Shown: piece after piece, positions 25,998-34,505 of the stretch
How positions within the stretch are numbered: the stretch's first letter is position 1
Layout: the number at the start of each line of letters is the position of its first letter
DNA from: Bacteroidota bacterium
GTDB lineage: Bacteria; Bacteroidota; Bacteroidia; Chitinophagales; Saprospiraceae
DNA: 64,000 nucleotides
Reading direction: 5' to 3'
Assembly (NCBI GenBank): GCA_029572935.1
Contig: JAKQHM010000053.1
Span: 1 to 64,000, forward strand
Position numbers and translations under genes: made by a program
The notes under the pieces: model-generated
What the model saw: only the letters and a program-made list of their open reading frames with translations
What the model was told of the DNA's origin: nothing
Databases searched by the model: none

Positions 25998-27053
25998 ATG
26001 AAACAACAGGAATTATCTGAATACAAACTAACCCAATACAGTCATGGTGCCGGCTGCGGTTGTAAAATAGCACCCGGTGTGCTGGACAAGATCCTCTATC
26101 ACCATTCAGAAAAAAACTCATTTCCATCTCTTCTGGTCGGAAATGAAGAAAGAGATGATGCAGCTGTATTTGACCTGGGCAATGAGACTGCAGTAGTAAG
26201 TACCACAGACTTTTTTATGCCGATTGTCGATGACCCCATGGATTTCGGACGCATAGCCTCGGTCAATGCCATCAGTGACATTTACGCCATGGGGGGCACC
26301 CCCCTGATGGCAATCGCCGTACTGGGATGGCCGGTCAATGTCATCCCGGCAGAAGTGGCCAATTGGGTCGTAGAGGGGAGTCGCCGTGCCTGCGCTGAAG
26401 CCGGTATCCCTTTGGCGGGAGGCCACAGCATTGACAGTCCGGAGCCTATATTTGGACTGGCCGTAACCGGGATTGTCCGCAAAGAACATCTGAAAAAAAA
26501 TGGCGGAGCTACCCCGGGAGCTAAGCTTTTTCTCACCAAACCTCTGGGAGTTGGCATCCTGACCACCGCTCAGAAAAAAGACAAATTGTTGCCTGAGCAC
26601 GCCACTCTTGCTCGCGACAGCATGGTAAAACTCAATCGTGCCGGGGAATCTTTCGGACGATTGCCCTACGTTCAAGCCATGACCGATGTGACCGGATTTG
26701 GCCTTTTGGGACACCTGAGTGAAATGTGCGAGGCCAGCCAATGCTCTGCTGTGCTGGATATGGCGCAGATTCCGCTTATGGACAAAAATATACTCGATTA
26801 TTATCTGGATCTGGGTTGTGTTCCGGGCGGCACCAACCGAAATTGGGAAAGTTATGGTCATAAGATAGGCCCTCTTAGCACCCGATCCAGGCATCTGCTT
26901 TGTGATCCGCAAACCAGCGGTGGCCTTTTGGTAGCGGTCCATCCGGAAAACGAAACCGAATTCAGATCCCTAACCGGCGAACTGAACGTCCCGACAGTTG
27001 AGATCGGAGTCATCACCCCTCAGGATCACTACCTGATCCAGGTCAGGGAATAA
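25998..27053 (+). CDS. selD: Selenide, water dikinase (cysteine form)
   Basis: Makes selenophosphate from selenide and ATP. The active-site loop [10 protein letters not shown] at residues 15-24 matches the E. coli enzyme (catalytic Cys 17, Lys 20), here C20 and K23. C20 is encoded by TGC, not by a UGA selenocysteine codon. The ATP-binding and core motifs [11 protein letters not shown] and ALAGGHSID-like segments follow. The length of 351 residues is standard. It follows mnmH by 73 bases; no selA or selB is in the window, which suggests selenium goes to tRNA here. Confidence 0.96.
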   Translation: MKQQELSEYKLTQYSHGAGCGCKIAPGVLDKILYHHSEKNSFPSLLVGNEERDDAAVFDLGNETAVVSTTDFFMPIVDDPMDFGRIASVNAISDIYAMGGTPLMAIAVLGWPVNVIPAEVANWVVEGSRRACAEAGIPLAGGHSIDSPEPIFGLAVTGIVRKEHLKKNGGATPGAKLFLTKPLGVGILTTAQKKDKLLPEHATLARDSMVKLNRAGESFGRLPYVQAMTDVTGFGLLGHLSEMCEASQCSAVLDMAQIPLMDKNILDYYLDLGCVPGGTNRNWESYGHKIGPLSTRSRHLLCDPQTSGGLLVAVHPENETEFRSLTGELNVPTVEIGVITPQDHYLIQVRE

Positions 27054-27058
27054 CAGGA

Positions 27059-28297
27059 TTACTCTGGATACAAGAGATATCCCGCCCGTAGTTTTTTAAA
27101 TTTTTCCAGTCCGGCTTGCCAGCTTTGCCTGATTTCCCGCTCTGTTTTCCGAGCCTGGATCTGTTTTTTAAACTCATTTGTTCCAGCAAGCAGATTAAAG
27201 AAATTACCTTTCAGAAAAAAAGAATCGGGCATGAGATCGTAAGCCTTCAGAATGGGCATGATGGGTATTCTTTTGCTGTTTCTCAGTGAATCCAGATTGA
27301 AGTTTTTACAGGAAAAACCGAGACACTTTTGATCCTTGTGAGGAGGGTTCATCGCTCCGGGCCGGTCCTTTGGCGTGAATGCCGTATCCCATTTCATCAT
27401 CCTGGGGTGACCATAAATTTGAAACGGTGAATCCGTGCCTCTTCCGAGACTGATCTGCGTACCTTCAAAAAAGCAAAGTCCGGGATACAGCCATACAGAT
27501 CTCATATCCGGAAGGTTGGGCGAAGGTTTGACGGGCAGATGGTAAATGCTTTGGTGTTTGTAATTTTTGCACTTGACAACGGATAGAGAAAAGTCGGGCC
27601 GCAAGGAAATCCACTTCTCACCTGCTATCATTTGAGACAGCTCCCCAATGGTCAGACCATACACGACCGGAATCGGATGAAGGCCTACAAAAGACTTGAA
27701 ACTATCTTGTAAAATGGGACCATCTATATAATGACCATTGGGGTTGGGCCTATCCAGTACAATCAGGGGAATGGAATTCTCAGAAGCAGCCTCCATGACA
27801 TAATGCAAAGTGGAGATGTAGGTATAAAAGCGCACGCCAACATCCTGCAAATCGAACACCAGTACTTCAATATTCCTGAGATGATCCGCTGAGGGTTTTT
27901 TGGTCTTGCCATAAAGCGAAATGACAGGCAATCCCGTACGTGCATCTACCCCGTCCTTGATACTGCTCCCCGCAGAAGCCTCCCCACGGAAGCCATGTTC
28001 CGGAACAAAGATCCTGACCACGTTCACCCCCAGACTCAATAAGGAATCCAGCAAATGGGTTTGATCGATCAAAGAGGTATGATTGCAGACCAGACCCACT
28101 TTTTTTCCTTTTAGTTTTGGGACATATTCAAGGGTATGGTATGCACCGGGCAGTATGGGTAAAATAAACTCATCTTTCGTTTCAGCAGGAGGAACGCTTT
28201 TCGGAAGAATGCTGTTAACTTTGTGGAAACATGAAAAAATGCCGATCGCCAAAATGGCAATCATCAAATAGGGCTTTCTGAAGACTTTGTGATCCAT
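27059..28297 (-). CDS. NamZ-like exo-beta-N-acetylmuramidase lipoprotein (DUF1343)
   Basis: A 412-residue protein of the DUF1343 family, whose Bacillus member NamZ removes terminal MurNAc from peptidoglycan fragments. Landmark segments are CNHTSLID, VPEHGFRGEASAGS, LYGKTKKPS, DLQDVGVRFYTYIS, LDRPNPNGHYIDGP and GTQISLGRGTDSPF. The N-terminus has a hydrophobic segment ending in FSC (C23), a lipobox, so it is probably a lipid-anchored envelope enzyme in wall recycling. Its start codon shares two bases with the start of the gene on the other strand. Confidence 0.9.
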   Translation of the reverse strand: MDHKVFRKPYLMIAILAIGIFSCFHKVNSILPKSVPPAETKDEFILPILPGAYHTLEYVPKLKGKKVGLVCNHTSLIDQTHLLDSLLSLGVNVVRIFVPEHGFRGEASAGSSIKDGVDARTGLPVISLYGKTKKPSADHLRNIEVLVFDLQDVGVRFYTYISTLHYVMEAASENSIPLIVLDRPNPNGHYIDGPILQDSFKSFVGLHPIPVVYGLTIGELSQMIAGEKWISLRPDFSLSVVKCKNYKHQSIYHLPVKPSPNLPDMRSVWLYPGLCFFEGTQISLGRGTDSPFQIYGHPRMMKWDTAFTPKDRPGAMNPPHKDQKCLGFSCKNFNLDSLRNSKRIPIMPILKAYDLMPDSFFLKGNFFNLLAGTNEFKKQIQARKTEREIRQSWQAGLEKFKKLRAGYLLYPE

Positions 28298-29714
28298 GAC
28301 TAAATTTGCGATCGTCGATATAGAGACTACCGGAGGTCATTTCCGGTACGCCAAAATTACGGAAATCGCCATCATTGTCATGGAAAACGGGGAGATCGTG
28401 GAAAGGTTTGAGTCCCTCGTCAATCCGGAGTGTCCCATTCCCCCCGAAATCACCCGCATTACGGGCATCACCAGTGAGATGGTGGAGAAAGCTCCTAAAT
28501 TTTATGAAATAGCCAAAAAGATCATCGAAATCACCCACGACGCAGTTTTTGTAGCACACAACGTTCAGTTTGACTATTCCTTCATCAAGGAAGAATTTAA
28601 AAATCTGGGCTTTACTTACAGCAAAAAAAAATTGTGCACTGTGGTACTCAGCAGAAAATACTTTCCGGGATTGAGGTCGTATGCATTGGGAAATCTGATC
28701 AGGCACTTCGGCATAGAGGTAGTGAATCGGCACAGGGCCTACGACGATGCCTGGGCTACCCTGCAGATCTTCAAAAAAATGCTGGAGAATCAGGATGCAG
28801 AAGACAAGGGTATGTCGCATTTTCTGAAAGGCGCGATCAAAGAATCCAAATTGCCTCCCCATCTGACTCATGAATTGATCAGCAATCTTCCCGAAGAATG
28901 CGGAGTTTATTACATGTGCGATCAGGAGGGAAACTATATGTACATTGGTAAAAGCATAAGGATCAAAGACAGGATCATTCAACATTTTAACGAATCGGGA
29001 CCTAAATCTTCGAGAATGGTCCATTCCGTTCATCACATCGAATACACCCTGACCGGCAGCGAACTGATGGCCTCCCTCCTCGAATCCAGACACATCAAGG
29101 AATTTCAGCCCGAAATAAACCGGGCACAGCGTTTCAAATCGGAATCCTACGCGATCATACGGGTGCAAAACGCCGAAGGCTATTATGTATATCAGGTCAA
29201 ACACAAAGATCAGCTCAATGAAAAAGCAGAAGCCATCCAACTTTTTTCAAATTCCAAAAAAGCTTCAGATTACCTGGATTACCTCATCTACCAGTATGAA
29301 TTGTGCGAAGGAGTGCAGGAAAATCAATTGAAACAGATCAGACCCTGTAACAGAAAACAAATTGGATTATGCCGGGGTGCCTGCACCGGCCAGGAAAGTC
29401 TGGAGGAATACAATGAACGATTTGAGGAAATGCACCAAAAAGTAAATCGGTTTTTTACCGAGGATTTCCTCATCATCGATTCGGGAAGGGACAAAAATGA
29501 AAAATCCATCATCCTGATTGAGGATGGATTTTGCAGCTATTACGGATATATAAATGAAGAAGAGAGCATTTCAGACTTGCATTCTCTCAAATCACAACTC
29601 GAACACTATAAGGGTAATATTGAGACCAATGGAATTATCCTGAACTACCTCAAAAAAAATCCAAGGGTAAAAAAAATAACCCTGAAAAAATGGAAAGAAA
29701 TTTCAGGAGCCTGA
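28296..29714 (+). CDS. DEDDh exonuclease fused to a UvrC-like GIY-YIG nuclease domain
   Basis: A 472-residue two-domain nuclease. Residues 1-165 are a DnaQ-like 3'-5' exonuclease with D8, E10 (FAIVDIETTG), D93 (HNVQFDY) and H146/D151 (HRAYDD). Residues about 200-290 are a GIY-YIG domain (CGVYYM, then MYIGKS) with the catalytic-type Arg R222. The C-terminal part has a cysteine cluster RPCNRKQIGLCRGAC near 350, matching the UvrC pattern, and a further unassigned region. This layout resembles Cho/UvrC-exonuclease fusions that nick at DNA lesions. The start overlaps the divergent DUF1343 start. Confidence 0.88.
   Translation: MTKFAIVDIETTGGHFRYAKITEIAIIVMENGEIVERFESLVNPECPIPPEITRITGITSEMVEKAPKFYEIAKKIIEITHDAVFVAHNVQFDYSFIKEEFKNLGFTYSKKKLCTVVLSRKYFPGLRSYALGNLIRHFGIEVVNRHRAYDDAWATLQIFKKMLENQDAEDKGMSHFLKGAIKESKLPPHLTHELISNLPEECGVYYMCDQEGNYMYIGKSIRIKDRIIQHFNESGPKSSRMVHSVHHIEYTLTGSELMASLLESRHIKEFQPEINRAQRFKSESYAIIRVQNAEGYYVYQVKHKDQLNEKAEAIQLFSNSKKASDYLDYLIYQYELCEGVQENQLKQIRPCNRKQIGLCRGACTGQESLEEYNERFEEMHQKVNRFFTEDFLIIDSGRDKNEKSIILIEDGFCSYYGYINEEESISDLHSLKSQLEHYKGNIETNGIILNYLKKNPRVKKITLKKWKEISGA
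28352..28359 (-). promoter_or_regulatory. Possible -7 element for the DUF1343 gene inside its divergent neighbour
   Basis: Reads TAATTTTG on the minus strand, 55 bases before the start at 28297, inside the exonuclease/GIY-YIG gene. Confidence 0.25.
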
Positions 29715-29759
29715 TCCGCCTTCAAATGGTCATGATTAAAAGGAAGGCAATGCTGCAGA

Positions 29760-30269
29760 TCAAAAAAGAAAATCTCCACAACCGTAATGTTCCTTTTCCC
29801 TGAAAAGCATCGTGACTCTGGCCTTGTGATGCTTATTTTCGAGGTCCGTACAATCATAAGGCTGAACAAAAAACTGAACCTGTACCTTATCTTCGTTGTA
29901 TTGCAATTCTCCTACATAAAAATCTCCCTGATTGCGCTTATCCTCTGAAGGAACATGCTTCAGCAATCCGATATACACCTGTTTGTCTATATCCAGTTTG
30001 GCCTCATAAATTTCATTCTGAATGAATGAAAGCTTGAAGCTCCATTCCGGCTTTACACCAAACCCTTCGAGATAAGGAATGGCGTTGCTTTCGATTTCGG
30101 TCAGATTTCCCTTGCGGATATTCAATTTATTTTCCGGTTCTGCGACGGGTTGGCTTGCTTCTGCCTCATAGCGGTTTTTGGAAGTACAGGAAGGCTGAAG
30201 TAAGATCATCGTTATAAGAACCAAAGCTGATATTAGCATTCTAAGCATCGTTTCGGATTTAAAATTCAT
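29760..30269 (-). CDS. Lipoprotein, unknown function
   Basis: A 169-residue protein with a hydrophobic N-terminus ending in a lipobox, LQPSC (C28). The mature part has no motif I recognise; it has two cysteines near the end (C139 and C163), the second in a short Gly-Cys-Gly segment. Its ATG shares one base with the stop of the upstream prenyl synthase gene (TAATG), so the two are coupled. It converges with the exonuclease fusion gene. Confidence 0.7.
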   Translation of the reverse strand: MNFKSETMLRMLISALVLITMILLQPSCTSKNRYEAEASQPVAEPENKLNIRKGNLTEIESNAIPYLEGFGVKPEWSFKLSFIQNEIYEAKLDIDKQVYIGLLKHVPSEDKRNQGDFYVGELQYNEDKVQVQFFVQPYDCTDLENKHHKARVTMLFREKEHYGCGDFLF

Positions 30270-31264
30270 TAATAGGTGCGGTTAAGTACCATTTCCATAA
30301 ATTCCCTGAGTCTGGATTGGTGTACCTTGGTCAGGCAGTTAAAAGAAGATATGATCGCTTCACATTGATTCCGATACGACATAAAGAGCCTGTGTACGGA
30401 TTCACGAGTATCCAATTCGCGAAAGATGGAATCAAATTTTTCTATTTTTTCCGGAAAGGTCCGGTTGTAATCGCGAAGAATTTCCGGTCGTTGTTCTGCT
30501 GTAGCAGCCTCCAGCGTTTTCAATATCAGTACGGATTTTTTACACCGAAGGACATCTCCACCCTTTACCTTTCCCGTCAGGCTGGAATCTCCAAAAAAAT
30601 CCAGCCAATCATCGTGGATCTGAAAGGCCAGGCCGAGGGTCACCCCTAACTCGCGGGCCTTTTCACAATCCGGATGGGGCATCCCGGCCAGTCTGGATCC
30701 GATGAAAAAACAAGCACCCAGCAACACAGAAGTTTTTTTCCGGATCATTTCGAGGTACTTGTCCATGGGAACCTCCAACTGACCTTCAAACGCCATATCC
30801 TCATCTTGTCCCTCACATACTTCAATGGCGGTCTGGTAAAATGCATTCATGATTCCATAATCTCCAGAATCCCTGCAAACCTCATGAAGCATTTTGAGGG
30901 AGTCGATCATCATGACATCTCCGGACAATATGGCTTCATTCGGCCCGAATTTTTTATAAACCGTCTGCTGCCCCCTTCGAATTTCTGACTGGTCCATGAT
31001 GTCGTCGTGCACCAGGGTGAAATTGTGAAATAACTCAAGGGCATAGGAAGCCTTCAGGGCTGGTCCGAGATCTTTCTGAAAGAAATCTGCCATCATGAGC
31101 AAAGAAATGGGTCTGAGTGCCTTGCCTGGCAAGGACATCATATATCCGACAGGGATATACAAGCCACCCGGATCACGCGTCCAGCTGATCCCGGAGGCAT
31201 ATTTTCTATATTCAGACAGCAGATCCTGAAGTGACCGTATATTTGTATTTTCAGAATCTATCAT
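30269..31264 (-). CDS. Polyprenyl diphosphate synthase family protein
   Basis: Builds short-chain prenyl diphosphates from IPP and an allylic primer. The two Asp-rich motifs are visible: HDDIMDQ at D87-D91 and IHDDWLDFFGD near residue 219. The 331-residue length fits farnesyl/geranylgeranyl-type enzymes; chain length cannot be settled here. It starts directly against the divergent amidohydrolase gene (CATATG holds both start codons) and is coupled to a small lipoprotein. Confidence 0.9.
   Translation of the reverse strand: MIDSENTNIRSLQDLLSEYRKYASGISWTRDPGGLYIPVGYMMSLPGKALRPISLLMMADFFQKDLGPALKASYALELFHNFTLVHDDIMDQSEIRRGQQTVYKKFGPNEAILSGDVMMIDSLKMLHEVCRDSGDYGIMNAFYQTAIEVCEGQDEDMAFEGQLEVPMDKYLEMIRKKTSVLLGACFFIGSRLAGMPHPDCEKARELGVTLGLAFQIHDDWLDFFGDSSLTGKVKGGDVLRCKKSVLILKTLEAATAEQRPEILRDYNRTFPEKIEKFDSIFRELDTRESVHRLFMSYRNQCEAIISSFNCLTKVHQSRLREFMEMVLNRTY
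31238..31245 (+). promoter_or_regulatory. -7 element of the amidohydrolase gene, inside the prenyl synthase gene
   Basis: TATATTTG matches TAnnTTTG and ends 19 bases before the ATG at 31265; it lies in the first codons of the divergent gene. Confidence 0.4.
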
Positions 31265-32953
31265 ATGAATATCATAAGGGCTTGTTGGATAATTTTCGCC
31301 GCAATCATTCTTTTCAGCTGCAAAGAAAAAGAAAAAGCGGATCTTATCGTGTACAACGCTGTTCTTTATACAGCTGATTCAAGCTTCAAGGAGGTTTCAG
31401 CTTTTGCCATCCGGAACGGCAGATTTTTAGCGGTGGGTTCGGATTCCTCAATTTTGGAATACAAAGGCCCCCAAACGGAGATCAAAGATGCAAACGGCCG
31501 GTTTGTCATGCCCGGATTGAACGAAGGTCATGCCCACTTGCTGAGTTTGGGTAACACCCTGATGACCCTGGACCTGCTCGATGTACCCTCATGGCCTGAA
31601 TTACTTCGCCAGGTAAAAACTCTGGCAGATTCGCTTCCAAAAGGAAGCTGGATCGAAGGCCGGGGATGGCATCAAGACAAATGGAAATCAGACCGCTTGG
31701 CTACTTTCAACGGCTATCCCTACCACAACGAACTCTCGGCCCTCACACCCGACCATCCGGTCATACTCACGCATGCCAGCGGACATGCCCTGCTCGCCAA
31801 TCAGAAAGCAATGGACCTGGCCGGCATTACCCATGAATCTGCCGCGCCGGCAGGCGGCAGGATCGTGCGCGATGGTAGTGGAAATTTATTGGGTATTTTT
31901 GAAGAGAACGCCATGGACATCATCAGCCAGACACACAAGACTGCCCTGGACGCCTTGCCCGACAGTACCCGGCTGAAAATAAACACGCGAAAACTCGAAT
32001 TGGCCTGTCAGAAAGCTCTGGATTACGGTATCACCAGCTTACAAGATGCTGGCAGTTCTTTAAAGGAAATCAATTGGCTTCATCAAATGAGTCAGGAGGG
32101 CAAAATCCCCATTCGTCTCAATGTCATGTTGTTTGAGGACATAAAAAATGCCATGGCAAAAATGGATTCTCTGCCCCTTAAAAGTTACGACCCATTGAAA
32201 TTCAGGGCGGCATCCGTGAAAGCCTATATGGATGGGGCTTTGGGATCATACGGCGCCTGGCTTTTTGAAGATTACCAAGACAATCCGGGAGTCAAAGGTC
32301 AGACCCTCATTCCACTGGAAGCGATGGACTCCCTGGCCACCCGGGCGCTGGCAAATGGACTTCAACTGTGCGTCCACGCTATCGGGGACAGGGCTAATCA
32401 CGAAGTACTCCAAATATTCAACAAGAAAGGGGTGAGTCCCAAAAATCGCTGGAGAATTGAACACGCCCAGCACGTGGATCCGAGAGACATCCCCTCTTTT
32501 CGCGACATGGGTGTGATTGCTTCCATGCAGGCCATCCATTGTACCAGCGATGCCCCCTTCGTCGAAAGACGCCTGGGCAAAGAAAGGGCTTCCTCCGGCG
32601 CATACGTCTGGAAAAGCATGGTGCAGGCCGGGGTCCATTTTGCCAATGGCACGGATGCACCCGTAGAAAGGATCAATCCTTTTGATTGTATTTATGCCAC
32701 AGTGACCCGGAAAAGGCCAGACAATAATTTTGAATTTTATCCCGAACAAAAACTTTCACGGGATGAGGCCTTGCTATCCTATACTCTCTGGAATGCCTAC
32801 GCCAGCTTTGAGGAGCAAGAAAAAGGCAGCATTACTCCAGGCAAATTAGCAGATTTTGTCATCCTCAATCAGAATCTGCTGCATTGCAGTGATGAAGATA
32901 TTTTAAAAACAAAGGCTGAGGAAGTATACATTGGTGGCAACAAGGTTAGGTAA
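31265..32953 (+). CDS. YtcJ-like amidohydrolase lipoprotein
   Basis: A 562-residue metal-dependent amidohydrolase of the YtcJ type. The N-terminus has a lipobox, ILFSC (C19), so the enzyme should be lipid-anchored in the envelope. Metal and active-site landmarks are LNEGHAHLL near residue 85 (HxH), HAIGDRANHE near 368, RIEHAQH near 397 and NGTDAP near 464. The C-terminus has the family's KLADFVILNQNLL strand. Substrates of this family are mostly unknown, so none is claimed. It is back to back with the prenyl synthase gene. Confidence 0.85.
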   Translation: MNIIRACWIIFAAIILFSCKEKEKADLIVYNAVLYTADSSFKEVSAFAIRNGRFLAVGSDSSILEYKGPQTEIKDANGRFVMPGLNEGHAHLLSLGNTLMTLDLLDVPSWPELLRQVKTLADSLPKGSWIEGRGWHQDKWKSDRLATFNGYPYHNELSALTPDHPVILTHASGHALLANQKAMDLAGITHESAAPAGGRIVRDGSGNLLGIFEENAMDIISQTHKTALDALPDSTRLKINTRKLELACQKALDYGITSLQDAGSSLKEINWLHQMSQEGKIPIRLNVMLFEDIKNAMAKMDSLPLKSYDPLKFRAASVKAYMDGALGSYGAWLFEDYQDNPGVKGQTLIPLEAMDSLATRALANGLQLCVHAIGDRANHEVLQIFNKKGVSPKNRWRIEHAQHVDPRDIPSFRDMGVIASMQAIHCTSDAPFVERRLGKERASSGAYVWKSMVQAGVHFANGTDAPVERINPFDCIYATVTRKRPDNNFEFYPEQKLSRDEALLSYTLWNAYASFEEQEKGSITPGKLADFVILNQNLLHCSDEDILKTKAEEVYIGGNKVR

Positions 32954-33130
32954 TTCCCAACGGAACATTGCTAATCCAAAACATACAGTCCTGATTCAAT
33001 TACCAGGTTAGCTCAATTCTAACGCTGGTTTAAAATCATCTGGGGAAGCCTGCTACCGGGAGAATATACCGGATCGCTAAAAGTAATTACGCTTTAAAAT
33101 AACAGAGTATCCAATCAAGTGTGGAAGAAG

Positions 33131-33203
33131 AGCCAGACACGGGACTTGAACCCGCGACCTGCTGATTACGAATCAGCTGCTCTGCCAACTGAGCTAATCT
33201 GGC
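33131..33203 (-). tRNA. tRNA-Thr (anticodon CGU)
   Basis: The minus strand gives a 7-bp acceptor (GCCAGAT/GTCTGGC), a D-arm with AGTTGGCAGAGC, an anticodon stem GCTGA/TCAGC around TTCGTAA, and a T-arm GCGGG-TTCAAGT-CCCGT. The anticodon is CGU. Discriminator base is U and the CCA tail is not encoded. It reads ACG threonine codons. The flanks 32954-33130 and 33204-33362 hold no gene that I can see. Confidence 0.95.
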
Positions 33204-33362
33204 TTTTGAAGGATCGAATCCAAAAATTGGATTCAAAGATTCCAGTTCAGGGCAAATATAAAATCCCCGCTTCAATTGAAACGAACGAGGATTCAATATT
33301 TGAACAGAGCAACTTCCAAATCGCTAATTCAATGAAACAAACAAAGCAGGAACCCCGGAAAT

Positions 33363-34505
33363 TTATACACGGACCAACTTTTCCAATATTTCCAGCAACC
33401 GGTCGATTTCCTCCGGTTGATTCAAATGGGATAAGGAAAATCGGATGGTTTTCCCTTCCTGACCGGGACGAAGATGGGCCAGCACATGAGAAGCTTTTTC
33501 AGACCCCGAAGAACATGCGGCTCCGCCGCTGGCAGCGATGCCCTGAATATCCAGATTCATCAGTAAATACTCGGAATTCCGCGCTTTGGGAAAATTGACG
33601 CTGAGAATTTTAGGATGAAAGTTTTCCTCGGGTGTATTGTAAGTTAAACCTGTATGTAGGGCATCCAAACCGGACCTCAGCCTTTGGTGTAATTTATAGA
33701 CTGCCTCCCGGCGAACAGACATATCCGATACGGCCTCTTCCAGGGCCCGCGCCAGGCCGGCTATCCCCATAATATTTTCTGTACTGGCCCTGAGGTTACG
33801 CTCCTGCCCCCCTCCAAACAATAATGGCTTTATGTTTTCCGGATTTTTTGCGTACAAATATCCGACTCCCTTGGGGCCATTGAACTTGTGAGCCGAACCA
33901 CAGGCAAAATCCATACCCATCGCGCTGAGGTTCAATTCCAGGGTGCCCGTGCTTTGGACTGTATCCGCTAAAAGCAAAGCGCCATGCTTGTGACATATCT
34001 CCCTGAGACTTTCCAAATCCTGAATGGCGCCCGTTTCATTATGGGTGTGGATCAGGCAAACCAGTGAGCGGGCCTCTGCCTCCTGAAGAGTTCGGTCCAG
34101 ATCCTCTGCCAGTATATTTCCCCAAACATCAGTCTGAAGCAATACATGCCTGCCTCCCGCTTTTTCGGAATAGTATTTCAGAGAATTCATCACGGCGGGA
34201 TGTTCTATTGGTCCGCTGATGAAAATCCTGATATCCAGGTCCATAGCCGCTGTTCTGACAATGGTATTGATCGACTCCGTTCCTCCTGAATTAAAAAACA
34301 ACTGACCCGAAGATACCCCAAGGTATTCTGCGACTTTTTTCCTGGACTCTTCGACAAAACTCTTGGCAGAAGCACCCTCCCGGTGGATGGATGATGGATT
34401 GCCAAACAAGTGTCGGCCCATTTCACACATTGCTTCCCATACCGTAGGGCTTAAAGGCGTAGTGGCTGCGTGGTCTAAATAAATCCGCGAATCAGAGTGC
34501 ATCAT
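33363..34505 (-). CDS. Cysteine desulfurase (NifS/IscS family)
   Basis: A PLP enzyme that takes sulfur from cysteine for Fe-S clusters or thio-modification. The 380-residue protein has the family opening IYLDHAATTP, the histidine stacker in ISGPIEHPAV, the PLP Lys K207 in GSAHKFNGPKG, and the active Cys C331 in GGAACSSGSEK. It has an ATGA overlap with the upstream GlmM gene. An IscA-type protein is at 57.4 kb. Selenium from MnmH-SelD could also be drawn from this enzyme, but that is inference. Confidence 0.93.
   Translation of the reverse strand: MMHSDSRIYLDHAATTPLSPTVWEAMCEMGRHLFGNPSSIHREGASAKSFVEESRKKVAEYLGVSSGQLFFNSGGTESINTIVRTAAMDLDIRIFISGPIEHPAVMNSLKYYSEKAGGRHVLLQTDVWGNILAEDLDRTLQEAEARSLVCLIHTHNETGAIQDLESLREICHKHGALLLADTVQSTGTLELNLSAMGMDFACGSAHKFNGPKGVGYLYAKNPENIKPLLFGGGQERNLRASTENIMGIAGLARALEEAVSDMSVRREAVYKLHQRLRSGLDALHTGLTYNTPEENFHPKILSVNFPKARNSEYLLMNLDIQGIAASGGAACSSGSEKASHVLAHLRPGQEGKTIRFSLSHLNQPEEIDRLLEILEKLVRV

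Noticed and set aside
28215-29240. A 341-codon frame on the minus strand across the exonuclease fusion and DUF1343 start
   Set aside because: It overlaps both well-supported genes, and its translation has no recognisable domain.
33087-33296. A reading frame of 69 codons on the minus strand through the tRNA-Thr gene
   Set aside because: The ARLAQLAEQLIRNQQVAGSS translation is the well-known artefact of translating a tRNA gene.
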